Source of the DNA: Lachnospiraceae bacterium
Lineage (GTDB): Bacteria > Bacillota > Clostridia > Lachnospirales > Lachnospiraceae
Assembly (NCBI GenBank): GCA_015057005.1
Contig: SVFF01000004.1
Span: 62,001 to 126,000, forward strand
Reading direction: 5' to 3'
Length of the DNA stretch: 64,000 bases
Shown here: in pieces, positions 56,100 to 64,000 of the stretch
Numbering within the stretch: the stretch's first letter is position 1
How the letters are laid out: each line of letters starts with the position of its first letter
Position numbers and translations under genes: made by a program
Notes under the pieces: generated by a model
What the model saw: only the letters and a program-made list of their open reading frames with translations
Database searches by the model: none
Told to the model about the DNA's origin: nothing

Positions 56100-57095
56100 T
56101 TACTTCTTTCTGGCCAGCATTCCTTTCAAAAAAACTACTAAGGCAGCAAAGAGTACACCGGACACAGGCCATACAATCCAGGAGCGGCCCCAATTATTCC
56201 GGGTGAAGCTTATCCCTAAGTAAACAGCAACCACAACGCACCAATATACCGCCGGCACAAAGCCCAGTTTCCGCTCAAATTCCTGGTTCAGCGCTTTTTT
56301 CTCCTCAGCATAATCGCCCAGCTGCAACAATTTTTCATAACTTTCGTGGATCGTGCCGGACCAAATGAACAAATACACTCCCAGCGCTATCAGCGCAAGC
56401 AGCACACAGATACACACTACCAGAGGAAAACCGTCCTCCAAGATGCCGCCCAACACTAACAATGGTACCACGCCCAGGATACAGCACATAACGCCCAGGG
56501 CAATACAGGTATAAAAGGTCTTCCCGAAATCTTTCTTACGTTTTTCCACAATCCCCTTCACACCGTATTCCAATACAAAACACTCTTTTTCCAGCCATTC
56601 ATAGTTATCCATCCGCTGGCCGCTGAGGATCATAATTCCCACTGCTGCCGCAATGATTGCCAACAGAATACCGATACCCAATCCGCTGGCCAGATTGTCA
56701 GCCATAGTGCCAATCCCGTATTCTGCCATCCCTCCGAAAAGCAACAGACAGATAGGAGACAAAATACACAATGAAACCGCAAAGGCTACCCTTTTTGCAA
56801 AGCAAACGGTATCATCCATATATTCATTGGCTTCCTCTACGGATATACTGCGCTGGGCTTCCGGCGCATCCTCTGTTTCCGGGTAGGATATTGTCTCCAA
56901 CTCATCCTTCAACAGATAATCAGTGCTCACCCCAAAAAGCGCACTCATTTTTATGATCTTGTCCAGATCCGGTATACTGGCGCCGCTCTCCCATTTGGAG
57001 ACGGACTGTCTGGAAATGCCAAGCTGATCAGCAAGCTCCTCCTGGGACCAACCGTTTTTCTTTCGTAGTGTGATTATTTTTTCTGCTAATATCAT
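56100..57095 (-). CDS. XRE-family regulator with membrane domain
   Basis: A 331-residue protein. The N-terminal helix-turn-helix (residues 1-70: KKNGWSQEELADQLGISRQSVSKWESGASIPDLDK) is a typical XRE domain. The C-terminal half has about six membrane segments (from about residue 100), making it a membrane-bound DNA-binding protein, seen in Firmicutes but of unknown signal. It could be a sensor of envelope stress or of a membrane partner, such as the next gene upstream. Confidence 0.8.
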   Translation of the reverse strand: MILAEKIITLRKKNGWSQEELADQLGISRQSVSKWESGASIPDLDKIIKMSALFGVSTDYLLKDELETISYPETEDAPEAQRSISVEEANEYMDDTVCFAKRVAFAVSLCILSPICLLLFGGMAEYGIGTMADNLASGLGIGILLAIIAAAVGIMILSGQRMDNYEWLEKECFVLEYGVKGIVEKRKKDFGKTFYTCIALGVMCCILGVVPLLVLGGILEDGFPLVVCICVLLALIALGVYLFIWSGTIHESYEKLLQLGDYAEEKKALNQEFERKLGFVPAVYWCVVVAVYLGISFTRNNWGRSWIVWPVSGVLFAALVVFLKGMLARKK

Positions 57096-57212
57096 CTTTT
57101 GCTCCCTTTCTCAATTTGTTTTTTACAAAATCCTTTTGTCATAAAAAGCATAGCAAAATCAGCACTTGCAGACCACCAAGCACGCTTGAAAATTTGTCAA
57201 CTGACAGTTGCA

Positions 57213-57626
57213 TTACTTTCCAAAGAGCTTTCCGGTGAAGTTTTTGAAGCCTGATACTGCTTCATTCAGATTTTCGAGAGCCTCCGTAAGAGCCTCTGTA
57301 TCCAAACCCTCAATTGCCTTGTTCAGTGCATCCACATCAACAGCCTCCAGCTGCTGCGAAAGTTTCTCCCAGTCTACAGCCCCCAAGGTTATTTCCAATT
57401 TGTCGATGGCCGTATTCACCTGCTCATAGTCCACCTGGGAAAGCTGTTCCATCAGCGGCGCGGCTGCCTTGGCATAATTCTCAAACCGGCTCCAGAGCAC
57501 ACCTCCGCCGATTATAATGCAGAGCATCATAACACAGGCTGCCCCACTGAAAATGCGATTGATCTTTAAATCTCGCCGCAGTCCTTCCATTTCCTTTTCC
57601 ATTTCAAAATTTGTCTGTTCCTGCAT
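57213..57626 (-). CDS. Small membrane protein with regular amphipathic repeats
   Basis: A 137-residue protein: cytoplasmic charged N-terminus, one membrane segment (about 25-45: IFSGAACVMMLCIIIGGGVLW), then an amphipathic, repeated, helical extracytoplasmic region. The repeat resembles D-x-x-x-L-x-x-A-I-x-x-L (DYEQVNTAIDKL, DWEKLSQQLEAV, DVDALNKAIEGL, DTEALTEALENL) at intervals of about 15 residues, ending in GKLFGK. It precedes the membrane XRE regulator by 117 nt in the same direction. No function known. Confidence 0.7.
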   Translation of the reverse strand: MQEQTNFEMEKEMEGLRRDLKINRIFSGAACVMMLCIIIGGGVLWSRFENYAKAAAPLMEQLSQVDYEQVNTAIDKLEITLGAVDWEKLSQQLEAVDVDALNKAIEGLDTEALTEALENLNEAVSGFKNFTGKLFGK

Positions 57627-57788
57627 CTCAAATCATCCTTTCTCTATTGTTTTTCTTTCATGTTTTCCCGGTTTACTGCTTTTCTCCGTCAAAATCTTAT
57701 CCCAGCTCCTCCGCCACATACTGTCTTTGAAAGCGTTAATACTGCGTCAAGAATCTGGGATTTATATTGTAATTCCCGTTAAAATTTT

Positions 57789-57836
57789 TCATAATTATTA
57801 TATAACAAAGACATATCAGATGTACATATCTGATAT
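57789..57836 (+). promoter_or_regulatory. PerR-like box and second palindrome before superoxide reductase
   Basis: TCATAATTATTATAT (57789-57803) matches the PerR box consensus TTATAATNATTATAA at 12 of the 14 fixed positions and overlaps a -10-like TATAAC. Directly after it lies a second dyad, ATATCAGAT-N6-ATCTGATAT (57813-57836). The pair suggests dual control of the superoxide reductase gene: a peroxide sensor and another regulator. Confidence 0.6.
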
Positions 57837-57879
57837 ACATAGGCTTTCTGCCCGTGGGGCAGAGAATGGAGGAGTGTGT

Positions 57880-58254
57880 ATGAAATTTTATAAGTGTGAG
57901 ATCTGCGGCAATATTATTGAATTCAGAAACGAAAGCGGCGTAACCGTAGTGTGCTGCGGCCAGGACATGGAGGAGATCATCCCCGGTACATCCGATGGCG
58001 CAGCCGAAAAACACGTTCCCGCAATTACAATTGACGGTTCTAAAGTAACCGTAGCAGTAGGCTCTGTGCAGCATCCTTCCACCGATGCACATTATATCGA
58101 GTGGATCGCTCTGGAGACCAAGAAGGGCGCTCAGAGAGTGGATCTGGCTCCGGGAGATGTTCCTACCGCAGAATTCCTGCTCGCAGAAGGCGATGAGGCC
58201 GTTGCCGCCTACGAGTACTGCAATCTGCACAGCCTGTGGATGGCAAAGGCATAA
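57880..58254 (+). CDS. Desulfoferrodoxin-type superoxide reductase
   Basis: A 124-residue protein that reduces superoxide to peroxide without making oxygen. The N-terminal rubredoxin-like iron site has C6, C9, C25 and C26 (CEICG and VCCG). The C-terminal superoxide-reductase iron site has H45, H65, H71, C114 and H117 (EKH, QHPSTDAHY, CNLH). All ligands of a class I (2Fe) enzyme are present. Start at 57880, with GGAGG 7 nt before; a longer frame upstream is unlikely. It ends with a terminator. Confidence 0.93.
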   Translation: MKFYKCEICGNIIEFRNESGVTVVCCGQDMEEIIPGTSDGAAEKHVPAITIDGSKVTVAVGSVQHPSTDAHYIEWIALETKKGAQRVDLAPGDVPTAEFLLAEGDEAVAAYEYCNLHSLWMAKA

Positions 58255-58304
58255 CAGCATCCCGCATAACAGACATTTGCACCCATAACTCCTATGACAA
58301 ATTC

Positions 58305-58326
58305 GGGGACGACCATAGTCGTCCCC
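58305..58326. terminator. Terminator between superoxide reductase and glycosyltransferase
   Basis: A 9-bp GGGGACGAC / GTCGTCCCC stem with a CATA loop and a T-rich end in the plus direction. The convergent glycosyltransferase gene may use it in reverse, though with a weaker T-run. Confidence 0.8.
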
Positions 58327-58353
58327 TTCTCATTTCCGCATATATCTCTGTGA

Positions 58354-59295
58354 TCATTTGCCCAATTTGGACTTCTCCACATCTTCCACACAGTTCAGTC
58401 TGTACTCAAACTCCCTGCGTTCCTTAGCAGTAATCTCAGACAGGAGCATTCCGGAGAAGAACGCCTGGATGGCAGCCAGCGCCATAAATCCGCTGACGAT
58501 CAGTGTGGGGAACTTGGGCACCAGACCGGTCTGCAGATATTCCACCAGCACCGGAACAAATAAAACAGCTGCCAGCACCATAAGCACCAGACTGATCACA
58601 CCAAAGAAACCAAAGGGCTTGTAATTTTTGAACAGCTTGGCAATAGTCTTGAGTACCTTGAAACCGTCACTGAAGGTATTCAGCTTGGACTCGCTGCCCT
58701 CAGGCCTGTCGCGGTAATCCACTACCACATTTTCCACCTGCATCTTGTAATTAACTGCGTGAATGGTCATCTCCGTCTCAATCTCAAAGCCTGCAGATAA
58801 TACCGGGAAGGTCTTTACAAATTTATAATTGAAAGCACGGTAACCGGTCATAATATCCTTGATATCGGAGCGGAACAGCCAGTTGATAGTGCCCCTTACC
58901 AGACTGTTGCCGAAATTGTGGAAGGGACGCTTATTTTCTGTAAAATAGGTGGAAGAAAGCCTGTCCCCCACTACCATATCTGCCTGATGATTCAAAACTT
59001 TGTCCACCATTTCTCCGGCATTCTCCAGAGGATAGGTGTCATCGCCGTCCAGCATCAGATAGCACTGGGCATCAATCTCCCTGAACATTCTGCGGATCAC
59101 ATTGCCCTTGCCCTGTTTGTATTCATGGCAAACCACAGCACCTTCTGCTGCAGCAATCTCAGCGGTCCTGTCTTTGGAATTGTTGTCATACACATAGATG
59201 ACAGCCTCCGGCAAAGCCTCTCTGGTATCCTTTACCACTTTGCCGATGGTCTTCTCTTCATTATAACAGGGAATTAAAACTGCTATCTTATCCAT
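58354..59295 (-). CDS. Family 2 glycosyltransferase, polyprenyl-phosphate type
   Basis: A 313-residue membrane-associated GT2 enzyme. The N-terminal GT-A domain starts IAVLIPCYNEEKTIGKVV, with DGDDTYP (metal-binding DxD-like) near residue 84. Two C-terminal membrane helices (about residues 215-280) resemble the dolichol-phosphate-mannose/GtrB class that puts a sugar on a lipid phosphate. It probably works in cell envelope glycan synthesis. The ATG at 59295 has GGAGG 6 nt upstream. Confidence 0.85.
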   Translation of the reverse strand: MDKIAVLIPCYNEEKTIGKVVKDTREALPEAVIYVYDNNSKDRTAEIAAAEGAVVCHEYKQGKGNVIRRMFREIDAQCYLMLDGDDTYPLENAGEMVDKVLNHQADMVVGDRLSSTYFTENKRPFHNFGNSLVRGTINWLFRSDIKDIMTGYRAFNYKFVKTFPVLSAGFEIETEMTIHAVNYKMQVENVVVDYRDRPEGSESKLNTFSDGFKVLKTIAKLFKNYKPFGFFGVISLVLMVLAAVLFVPVLVEYLQTGLVPKFPTLIVSGFMALAAIQAFFSGMLLSEITAKERREFEYRLNCVEDVEKSKLGK

Positions 59296-59367
59296 TATCG
59301 TCCTCCGTCCGGGATGGTAATTATTATTCATTTTATTTTACCATGCTTTGTCTGAAAAAGAAAGTCT

Positions 59368-60705
59368 TTATCTGCACGCTCTCCGATACAGTCTGGCAAA
59401 ATACCAGGTTTCCGCGATTGCCGTGATAGTCCAGGAGAACACGTACAAGAGATACAGCGACGTGATCGTCCCGAAAAACGCAAATACCGTGGATATCCAA
59501 ATCAGACGAAACACGCAGGAACCCAGTATCACGATTACGGTGGGCACTGCAGTCTGTCCCAATCCTCTGGATGCAGCCAAGGCGCTGTCCATAAAGGCCG
59601 ATACCCAGTAGCTTAACCCCATAACAGTCAGGCGATACATTCCCGCCTCAATCACCGCGGGATCTGCGGTAAAGATCCGCAGGAAAGGTCTGCCGAAGCA
59701 TACCAGCGTCAATCCCAGCACAAGCGCCAGGGCCATGGCATAGAAGGTGCTGATAAAGTAACTCTTTATGATGCGATCCCGTTTTCCGGCACCGAAATTC
59801 TGGCCGATAAAAGTAGCCCCCGCCGTGTAAAAGGCCGCCATCATCTCATAGACCAGTCCGTCCGCATTGGCAGCTGCCGCCGTACCCTCCACGATCACCG
59901 TATCAAAGGAATTGACTCCGATCTGCACGAAGAGATTAGCAAACTGAAACATCGCAAACTGAATGGCCGCAGGGATACCGATGCGCATCAGATTGGCTGT
60001 AATATTGCCGCTGACGCGCAATTTCCCAAGTCTCAGTCCGTAATCCTCTTTGCTGCGCAGTAATGTTGCAATCAAAAGTCCCGCAGAGACGCACTGTGAA
60101 ATAGCGCTGGCCAGAGCCACACCGGCCACACTCATGTGAAAACAAATCACAAAGATCAGATTCAGGATAACATTCAACACTCCCGCAATACACAGGTAAT
60201 ACAGCGGCCTTTTGGTATCACCGACGGCACTGAGCACCGCATTGCCGTAATTGTAAAGGGCAATGGCCGGTGCGCCCAGGAAATAAATCCTGAAATACAA
60301 GACCGCGCCGTCCAAAAGCTCAGGCTTGGTATTCATGGCAGTCAAAATAGGCCTAGCCAGCACAAAGCAGGCAAATGTCACCACAATGCCGGCGATCAGC
60401 ATGATCACCGCACCGGTATGTACCGTATCGGAAGTCTTGCCGGGATTTTTCTCTCCTCTTGCCTGTGCTGCCAGCACATTGACTCCGCTCGAAATGCCCA
60501 TCAGGAGACCTACAAACAGTGTCACCAAGATCGTCGTGGAGCCCACGCTGCCCAGAGCGCCGGCACCGCCGAACTGTCCCACCACCGCTATGTCTGCCAG
60601 ATTAAAGATTACCTGAAGCACGTTGGAAAACATCAACGGCAGGCTGTATTTCCAAATTTGTTTCCACAGGGAACCCTGTGTCATGTCCTGTTCATATTTT
60701 TTCAC
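59368..60705 (-). CDS. MATE-family multidrug exporter
   Basis: A 445-residue, 12-helix membrane transporter of the MATE/NorM family. The N-terminal half starts with GSLWKQIWKYSLPLMFSNVLQVIFNLADIAVVGQFGG, a typical MATE beginning, and the second half repeats it around residue 235. It exports cationic compounds, coupled to sodium or protons. GTG start with GAGG 8 nt upstream. It is 36 nt before the glycosyltransferase in direction of transcription. Confidence 0.87.
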   Translation of the reverse strand: MKKYEQDMTQGSLWKQIWKYSLPLMFSNVLQVIFNLADIAVVGQFGGAGALGSVGSTTILVTLFVGLLMGISSGVNVLAAQARGEKNPGKTSDTVHTGAVIMLIAGIVVTFACFVLARPILTAMNTKPELLDGAVLYFRIYFLGAPAIALYNYGNAVLSAVGDTKRPLYYLCIAGVLNVILNLIFVICFHMSVAGVALASAISQCVSAGLLIATLLRSKEDYGLRLGKLRVSGNITANLMRIGIPAAIQFAMFQFANLFVQIGVNSFDTVIVEGTAAAANADGLVYEMMAAFYTAGATFIGQNFGAGKRDRIIKSYFISTFYAMALALVLGLTLVCFGRPFLRIFTADPAVIEAGMYRLTVMGLSYWVSAFMDSALAASRGLGQTAVPTVIVILGSCVFRLIWISTVFAFFGTITSLYLLYVFSWTITAIAETWYFARLYRRACR

Positions 60706-60996
60706 TATTGATTCCTCACCTTATCCATGCGTTCTTTCTGTCTTCTGCTCCGTTTGCCAAACCCGCTCGCAAAGGATACTCCACACAGTATAGCGGATTT
60801 CCGGGAAAAATACAAGAAACCATCCTCTCCTAACTGTTTTTTTACGAAAATCTGTCCCGCTGATTCTAAACAATCTATGAATATCATAATTTATTTGTTA
60901 AGAATTCCAGAGAGGGCTTGAAAAACTTATTTTATCATTATAATTTAGTAATGAACACGCAATTTTTATAATTGTAATACGAAAGGAGATTCAGAA

Positions 60997-63630
60997 GTGA
61001 AACACTACTCAGAAGACATAAGCAGTGTATTACTTGAAACCAAGAGTTCCGCAGAGGGATTAACTTCCCAGGAAGCGGACAAGCGCCTGGCAGAAGGCGG
61101 TAAAAACAAGCTGGCAGAGGGCAAAAAAATCTCCCTGCTCAAGCGCTTCATCAATCAGCTGATGGATCCCATGATCCTGATCCTCCTGGCTGCAGCCGGT
61201 ATCAGCGGCGTCCTGGCAGTCATCGAGAACGAAAGCTTCACAGATGTAATCATTATTTTAGCTGTTGTTATCATCAACGCAGTGCTTGGTGTATATCAGG
61301 AGAGCAAAGCCGAGAAGGCCATTGAAGCTCTGCAGGAAATGTCTGCCGCCACCTCCAAGGTACTCAGGGACGGCAAGATCATGACTGTTCACAGCGAGGA
61401 CCTGGTAGTAGGTGATGTGGTACTGCTGGAGGCAGGAGACGCTGTTCCCGCAGACGGACGACTGATTGAGAACGCCAGCCTGAAAATTGAGGAGGCTGCT
61501 CTTACCGGCGAATCCGTTCCTGTCACCAAGTTTATCGATATTATCAATCTGGCTGATCCCTCCAAGGAAGTACCCCTGGGCGACCGCAAAAATATGGTCT
61601 ACATGGGCTCCACCGTAGTATACGGCCGAGGCAAGGCAGTGATCACCGCCACCGGTATGGACACCGAGATGGGCAAGATTGCCGATGCTCTTGCAAAGGC
61701 TGAAGAAGGACAGACTCCCCTGCAGCTGAAACTGAGCCAGCTGTCCAAAATCCTCACCTGGCTGGTGCTGGGCATCTGTATCATCATTTTCCTGGTACAG
61801 ATCCTGCGAAACGGTCTTTCCCTGGAAGGTATTCTGGATTCCTTCATGGTAGCAGTATCCCTGGCAGTTGCAGCCATTCCTGAAGGTCTGGCAGCGGTGG
61901 TGACCGTGGTACTGTCCATCGGTGTTACCAATATGTCCAGACGAAATGCCATCATCCGCCGTCTGACCGCCGTAGAGACTTTAGGCTGCGCCCAGATCAT
62001 CTGCTCCGATAAGACCGGTACGCTGACCCAGAACAAGATGACCGTTGTGGACTTCTTCGGCGAGGAGGAAAAATACCTGGCAAGAGCCATGGCACTGTGC
62101 TGTGATGCAGAGCTTGCAGAGGACGGCACTGTCAGCGGCGAACCCACCGAGGCAGCACTGGTTGTTTGGGCCAACAAAACAGGCCTTCCCAAGTATGAAC
62201 TGAAAAAGCTTTATCCCAGAAGCGGTGAAGCACCCTTCGACTCCGGCCGAAAGATGATGTCCACCGTGCACAGAACGGAGGATTCCAGTGTACTGACACA
62301 GTACACCAAGGGTGCCCCCGACGTGATCTTAAACCGCTGTACCTCTTATCTGAAAGACGGCAAGCCCGTTCCCATGACTGCGGAATACAAAAACGAAATT
62401 TTAAAGAGCAACAAAGCAATGGCTGACAAGGCTCTCCGCGTGCTGGCATGCGCACAGCGCACCTGGAATACCGAGCCTGCTTATGACGCAGATGTACTGG
62501 AGCAGGATCTCTGCTTCGTAGGTCTGACCGGCATGATCGACCCTGTCCGTCCTGAGGTTAAGGACGCTATCGTACAGTGTAAGAGTGCAGGCGTACGCGC
62601 CATCATGATCACCGGCGACCATATCGATACTGCAGTGGCCATCGCAAAGGAATTAGGCATCCTGGAGGACGGCCGCAGAGCCATCACCGGTTCCATGCTG
62701 AATGATATGTCCGACGAGGAATTTGCCAAGGAGCTTGCCAACATCTCCGTTTACGCCCGCGTACAGCCCGAGCACAAGACGCGTATCGTCAACGCATGGC
62801 GTGATGCAGGCTATGTAACTGCAATGACCGGCGACGGCGTAAACGACGCGCCTTCCATCAAGTCCGCAGACATCGGCGTGGGCATGGGTATCACCGGTAC
62901 TGACGTTACCAAGAATGTAGCTGATATGGTACTGACCGACGACAACTTCGCCACTATCGTAGGCGCTGTTGAAGAAGGCCGCCGTATCTACGACAATATC
63001 CGCAAGGCCATCCAGTTCCTGCTGGGCTCCAACATGAGTGAGGTTATCAGTATCTTCGTGGCTACCCTGCTGGGCTTCACCTTCTTAAAGCCGGTACACC
63101 TTTTGTGGATCAACCTGGTTACCGACAGCTTCCCCGCCCTTGCTCTGGGTATGGAAGAAGCCGAGCCTGACATTATGCAGCGTAAGCCCAGGGATGCCAA
63201 AGCAGGTATCTTCTCCGGCGGCATGGGCTTTGATATCGGATACCAGGGCCTGATGGTAGCAGTTCTGGTACTGATCTCCTACTTTATCGGCCACTTTATC
63301 GAAGCCGGTACCTGGGAGATCGCCAACAGTGCCGACGGCACCACAATGGCGTTCCTGACCATGTCCATGGCTGAGATCTTCCACAGCTTTAACATGCGCT
63401 CCCAGCGCGGCAGTATCTTCCGTCTGCCCCGCCAGAACAAAGTGTTGATCGGTGCAGCTATTGCTACCCTGATCGCCACCACTCTGGTATGCGAGGTACC
63501 TTTCCTGGCAAACGCCTTTGGTTTCACCTCCATCAGCTTCGTAGAGTACGTGATCGCCGTAGCTATCGGTGCCCTGGTGATTCCTATTGTGGAAATCGTA
63601 AAAGCAATACAGCGCAAGGCCGAGAACTAA
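60997..63630 (+). CDS. Calcium-type P-type ATPase
   Basis: An 877-residue P2-type cation pump. Phosphorylation site Asp338 in SDKTGTLTQNKM, dephosphorylation TGES at 170-173, cation-binding PEGL in M4 (295-298), hinge TGDGVNDAPSIKSADIG, and M6 NLVTDSFPALALG. These favour calcium export (PMCA/SERCA type, such as PacL or YloB). GTG start with AAAGGAG 8 nt upstream. Codon bias is high in the second half, as in aspA. The C-terminal tail is short. Confidence 0.92.
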   Translation: MKHYSEDISSVLLETKSSAEGLTSQEADKRLAEGGKNKLAEGKKISLLKRFINQLMDPMILILLAAAGISGVLAVIENESFTDVIIILAVVIINAVLGVYQESKAEKAIEALQEMSAATSKVLRDGKIMTVHSEDLVVGDVVLLEAGDAVPADGRLIENASLKIEEAALTGESVPVTKFIDIINLADPSKEVPLGDRKNMVYMGSTVVYGRGKAVITATGMDTEMGKIADALAKAEEGQTPLQLKLSQLSKILTWLVLGICIIIFLVQILRNGLSLEGILDSFMVAVSLAVAAIPEGLAAVVTVVLSIGVTNMSRRNAIIRRLTAVETLGCAQIICSDKTGTLTQNKMTVVDFFGEEEKYLARAMALCCDAELAEDGTVSGEPTEAALVVWANKTGLPKYELKKLYPRSGEAPFDSGRKMMSTVHRTEDSSVLTQYTKGAPDVILNRCTSYLKDGKPVPMTAEYKNEILKSNKAMADKALRVLACAQRTWNTEPAYDADVLEQDLCFVGLTGMIDPVRPEVKDAIVQCKSAGVRAIMITGDHIDTAVAIAKELGILEDGRRAITGSMLNDMSDEEFAKELANISVYARVQPEHKTRIVNAWRDAGYVTAMTGDGVNDAPSIKSADIGVGMGITGTDVTKNVADMVLTDDNFATIVGAVEEGRRIYDNIRKAIQFLLGSNMSEVISIFVATLLGFTFLKPVHLLWINLVTDSFPALALGMEEAEPDIMQRKPRDAKAGIFSGGMGFDIGYQGLMVAVLVLISYFIGHFIEAGTWEIANSADGTTMAFLTMSMAEIFHSFNMRSQRGSIFRLPRQNKVLIGAAIATLIATTLVCEVPFLANAFGFTSISFVEYVIAVAIGALVIPIVEIVKAIQRKAEN

Positions 63631-63747
63631 TTTTTAAAAATAGTTCTTATCCAAAAACACAAGCCCCGGGGAACAAGCGGTGACTTGGGAAAACGTATCA
63701 GAAAAGCCCCAGCCTGTCCCGGGACGCACCTCTACAAGAAATACCCG

Positions 63748-64000
63748 TGCAAGTTTTTCGTTGGATTTTAAGACGCATGAATTTTAAATAGCGGCGCCCG
63801 TGGTGAGACTGTCTGAAGACCGACAGGGCATTGGCGAAAAAACGCCGATAAATCTTTCCTGAAAAATATATGATGTACCATTCAGCCGACGAGCTTGACA
63901 CCAAAATTGCTAAACTCACGTACGTTCAGACATAGCAATTTTGGTGTCCGTCTATTGAATGGTACATCATTATTTTTCTCGGAAACATTTCTGGGGACGT
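63748..64000. repeat. Fold-back repeat element, copy 2 (cut by window end)
   Basis: The first about 253 bp of a second copy of the element at 15371-15737, with only scattered changes. The outer left part (GACGCATGAATTTTAA, GGCGCCC, ACAGGGCATTGGC) and the 20-nt loop (AACTCACGTACGTTCAGACA, one change) are kept. The left arm of the core stem is changed at 63885-63898, making a bulge (14 nt against 9) in an otherwise matching stem. It lies 117 nt after the P-ATPase stop codon. Confidence 0.9.

Noticed and set aside
57728..57742. Near-match to a CcpA catabolite box (TTGAAAGCGTTAATA) upstream of superoxide reductase
   Set aside because: One key position differs, the gene is not a carbon-use gene, and PerR-type control explains the region better.

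Overview
The window (about 64 kb, moderate GC) looks like a chromosome segment of a gut-type anaerobic Firmicute, most likely Lachnospiraceae. Supporting signs are strong Shine-Dalgarno sites, a split final purine pathway (stand-alone AICAR transformylase plus PurO-type cyclohydrolase) behind a ZTP riboswitch, clostridial-style Tad genes, desulfoferrodoxin, polyamine and amino-acid ABC transporters, and several sugar-use operons. There is no rRNA, tRNA, CRISPR array, phage or transposase gene that I can support.

Layout. 1-3.2 kb: ZTP riboswitch, purO, a hydrolase and AICAR transformylase (minus strand), with a 230-bp structured palindromic repeat upstream. 3.2-13.8 kb: a minus-strand rhamnoside/pentose operon (epimerase-like TIM barrel, two GH78 enzymes, FGGY kinase, araD, a B12-type activation protein) with AraC and LysR regulators. 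The LysR gene is divergent from aspA (13.9-15.3 kb). 15.4-15.7 kb: a 367-bp fold-back repeat whose second copy begins at 63.7 kb and runs off the window. 15.8-24.4 kb: guaB, two membrane proteins of unknown function, dapF-potABCD and another anchored protein. 24.4-32.8 kb: nadE, hslO, a methyltransferase, a DUF368 transporter, hisC and a polar amino-acid ABC transporter whose binding protein appears circularly permuted. 32.9-40.8 kb: a compact Tad/Flp pilus operon with an unusual secreted protein. 40.9-46 kb: isomerase, DUF4867-like protein and xylulokinase, with a divergent LacI regulator. 46-51.5 kb: a calycin-like protein and a four-gene oxidoreductase/isomerase cluster with a tandem palindromic operator. 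51.5-64 kb: cysK with an Rrf2 regulator, a glutamate symporter, aroA, a membrane XRE regulator, superoxide reductase behind a PerR-like box, a glycosyltransferase, a MATE exporter and a Ca-type P-ATPase.

How it works together. The ZTP riboswitch senses the purine intermediate consumed by the genes it precedes. Two sugar loci supply complementary pentose steps: an isomerase and xylulokinase at one, a kinase and AraD at the other. Both GH78 enzymes lack signal peptides, so glycosides are probably imported and then cut in the cytoplasm. Several operators sit at predicted transcription starts (LacI-type, Rrf2-type, PerR-type, and unknown ones at the Tad and oxidoreductase operons).

The most unusual items are the circularly permuted binding protein, the two repeat families with strong RNA-like folding, the oxidoreductase/isomerase cluster with its tandem operator, and the Tad operon with its palindromic operator and secreted Cys-rich protein.
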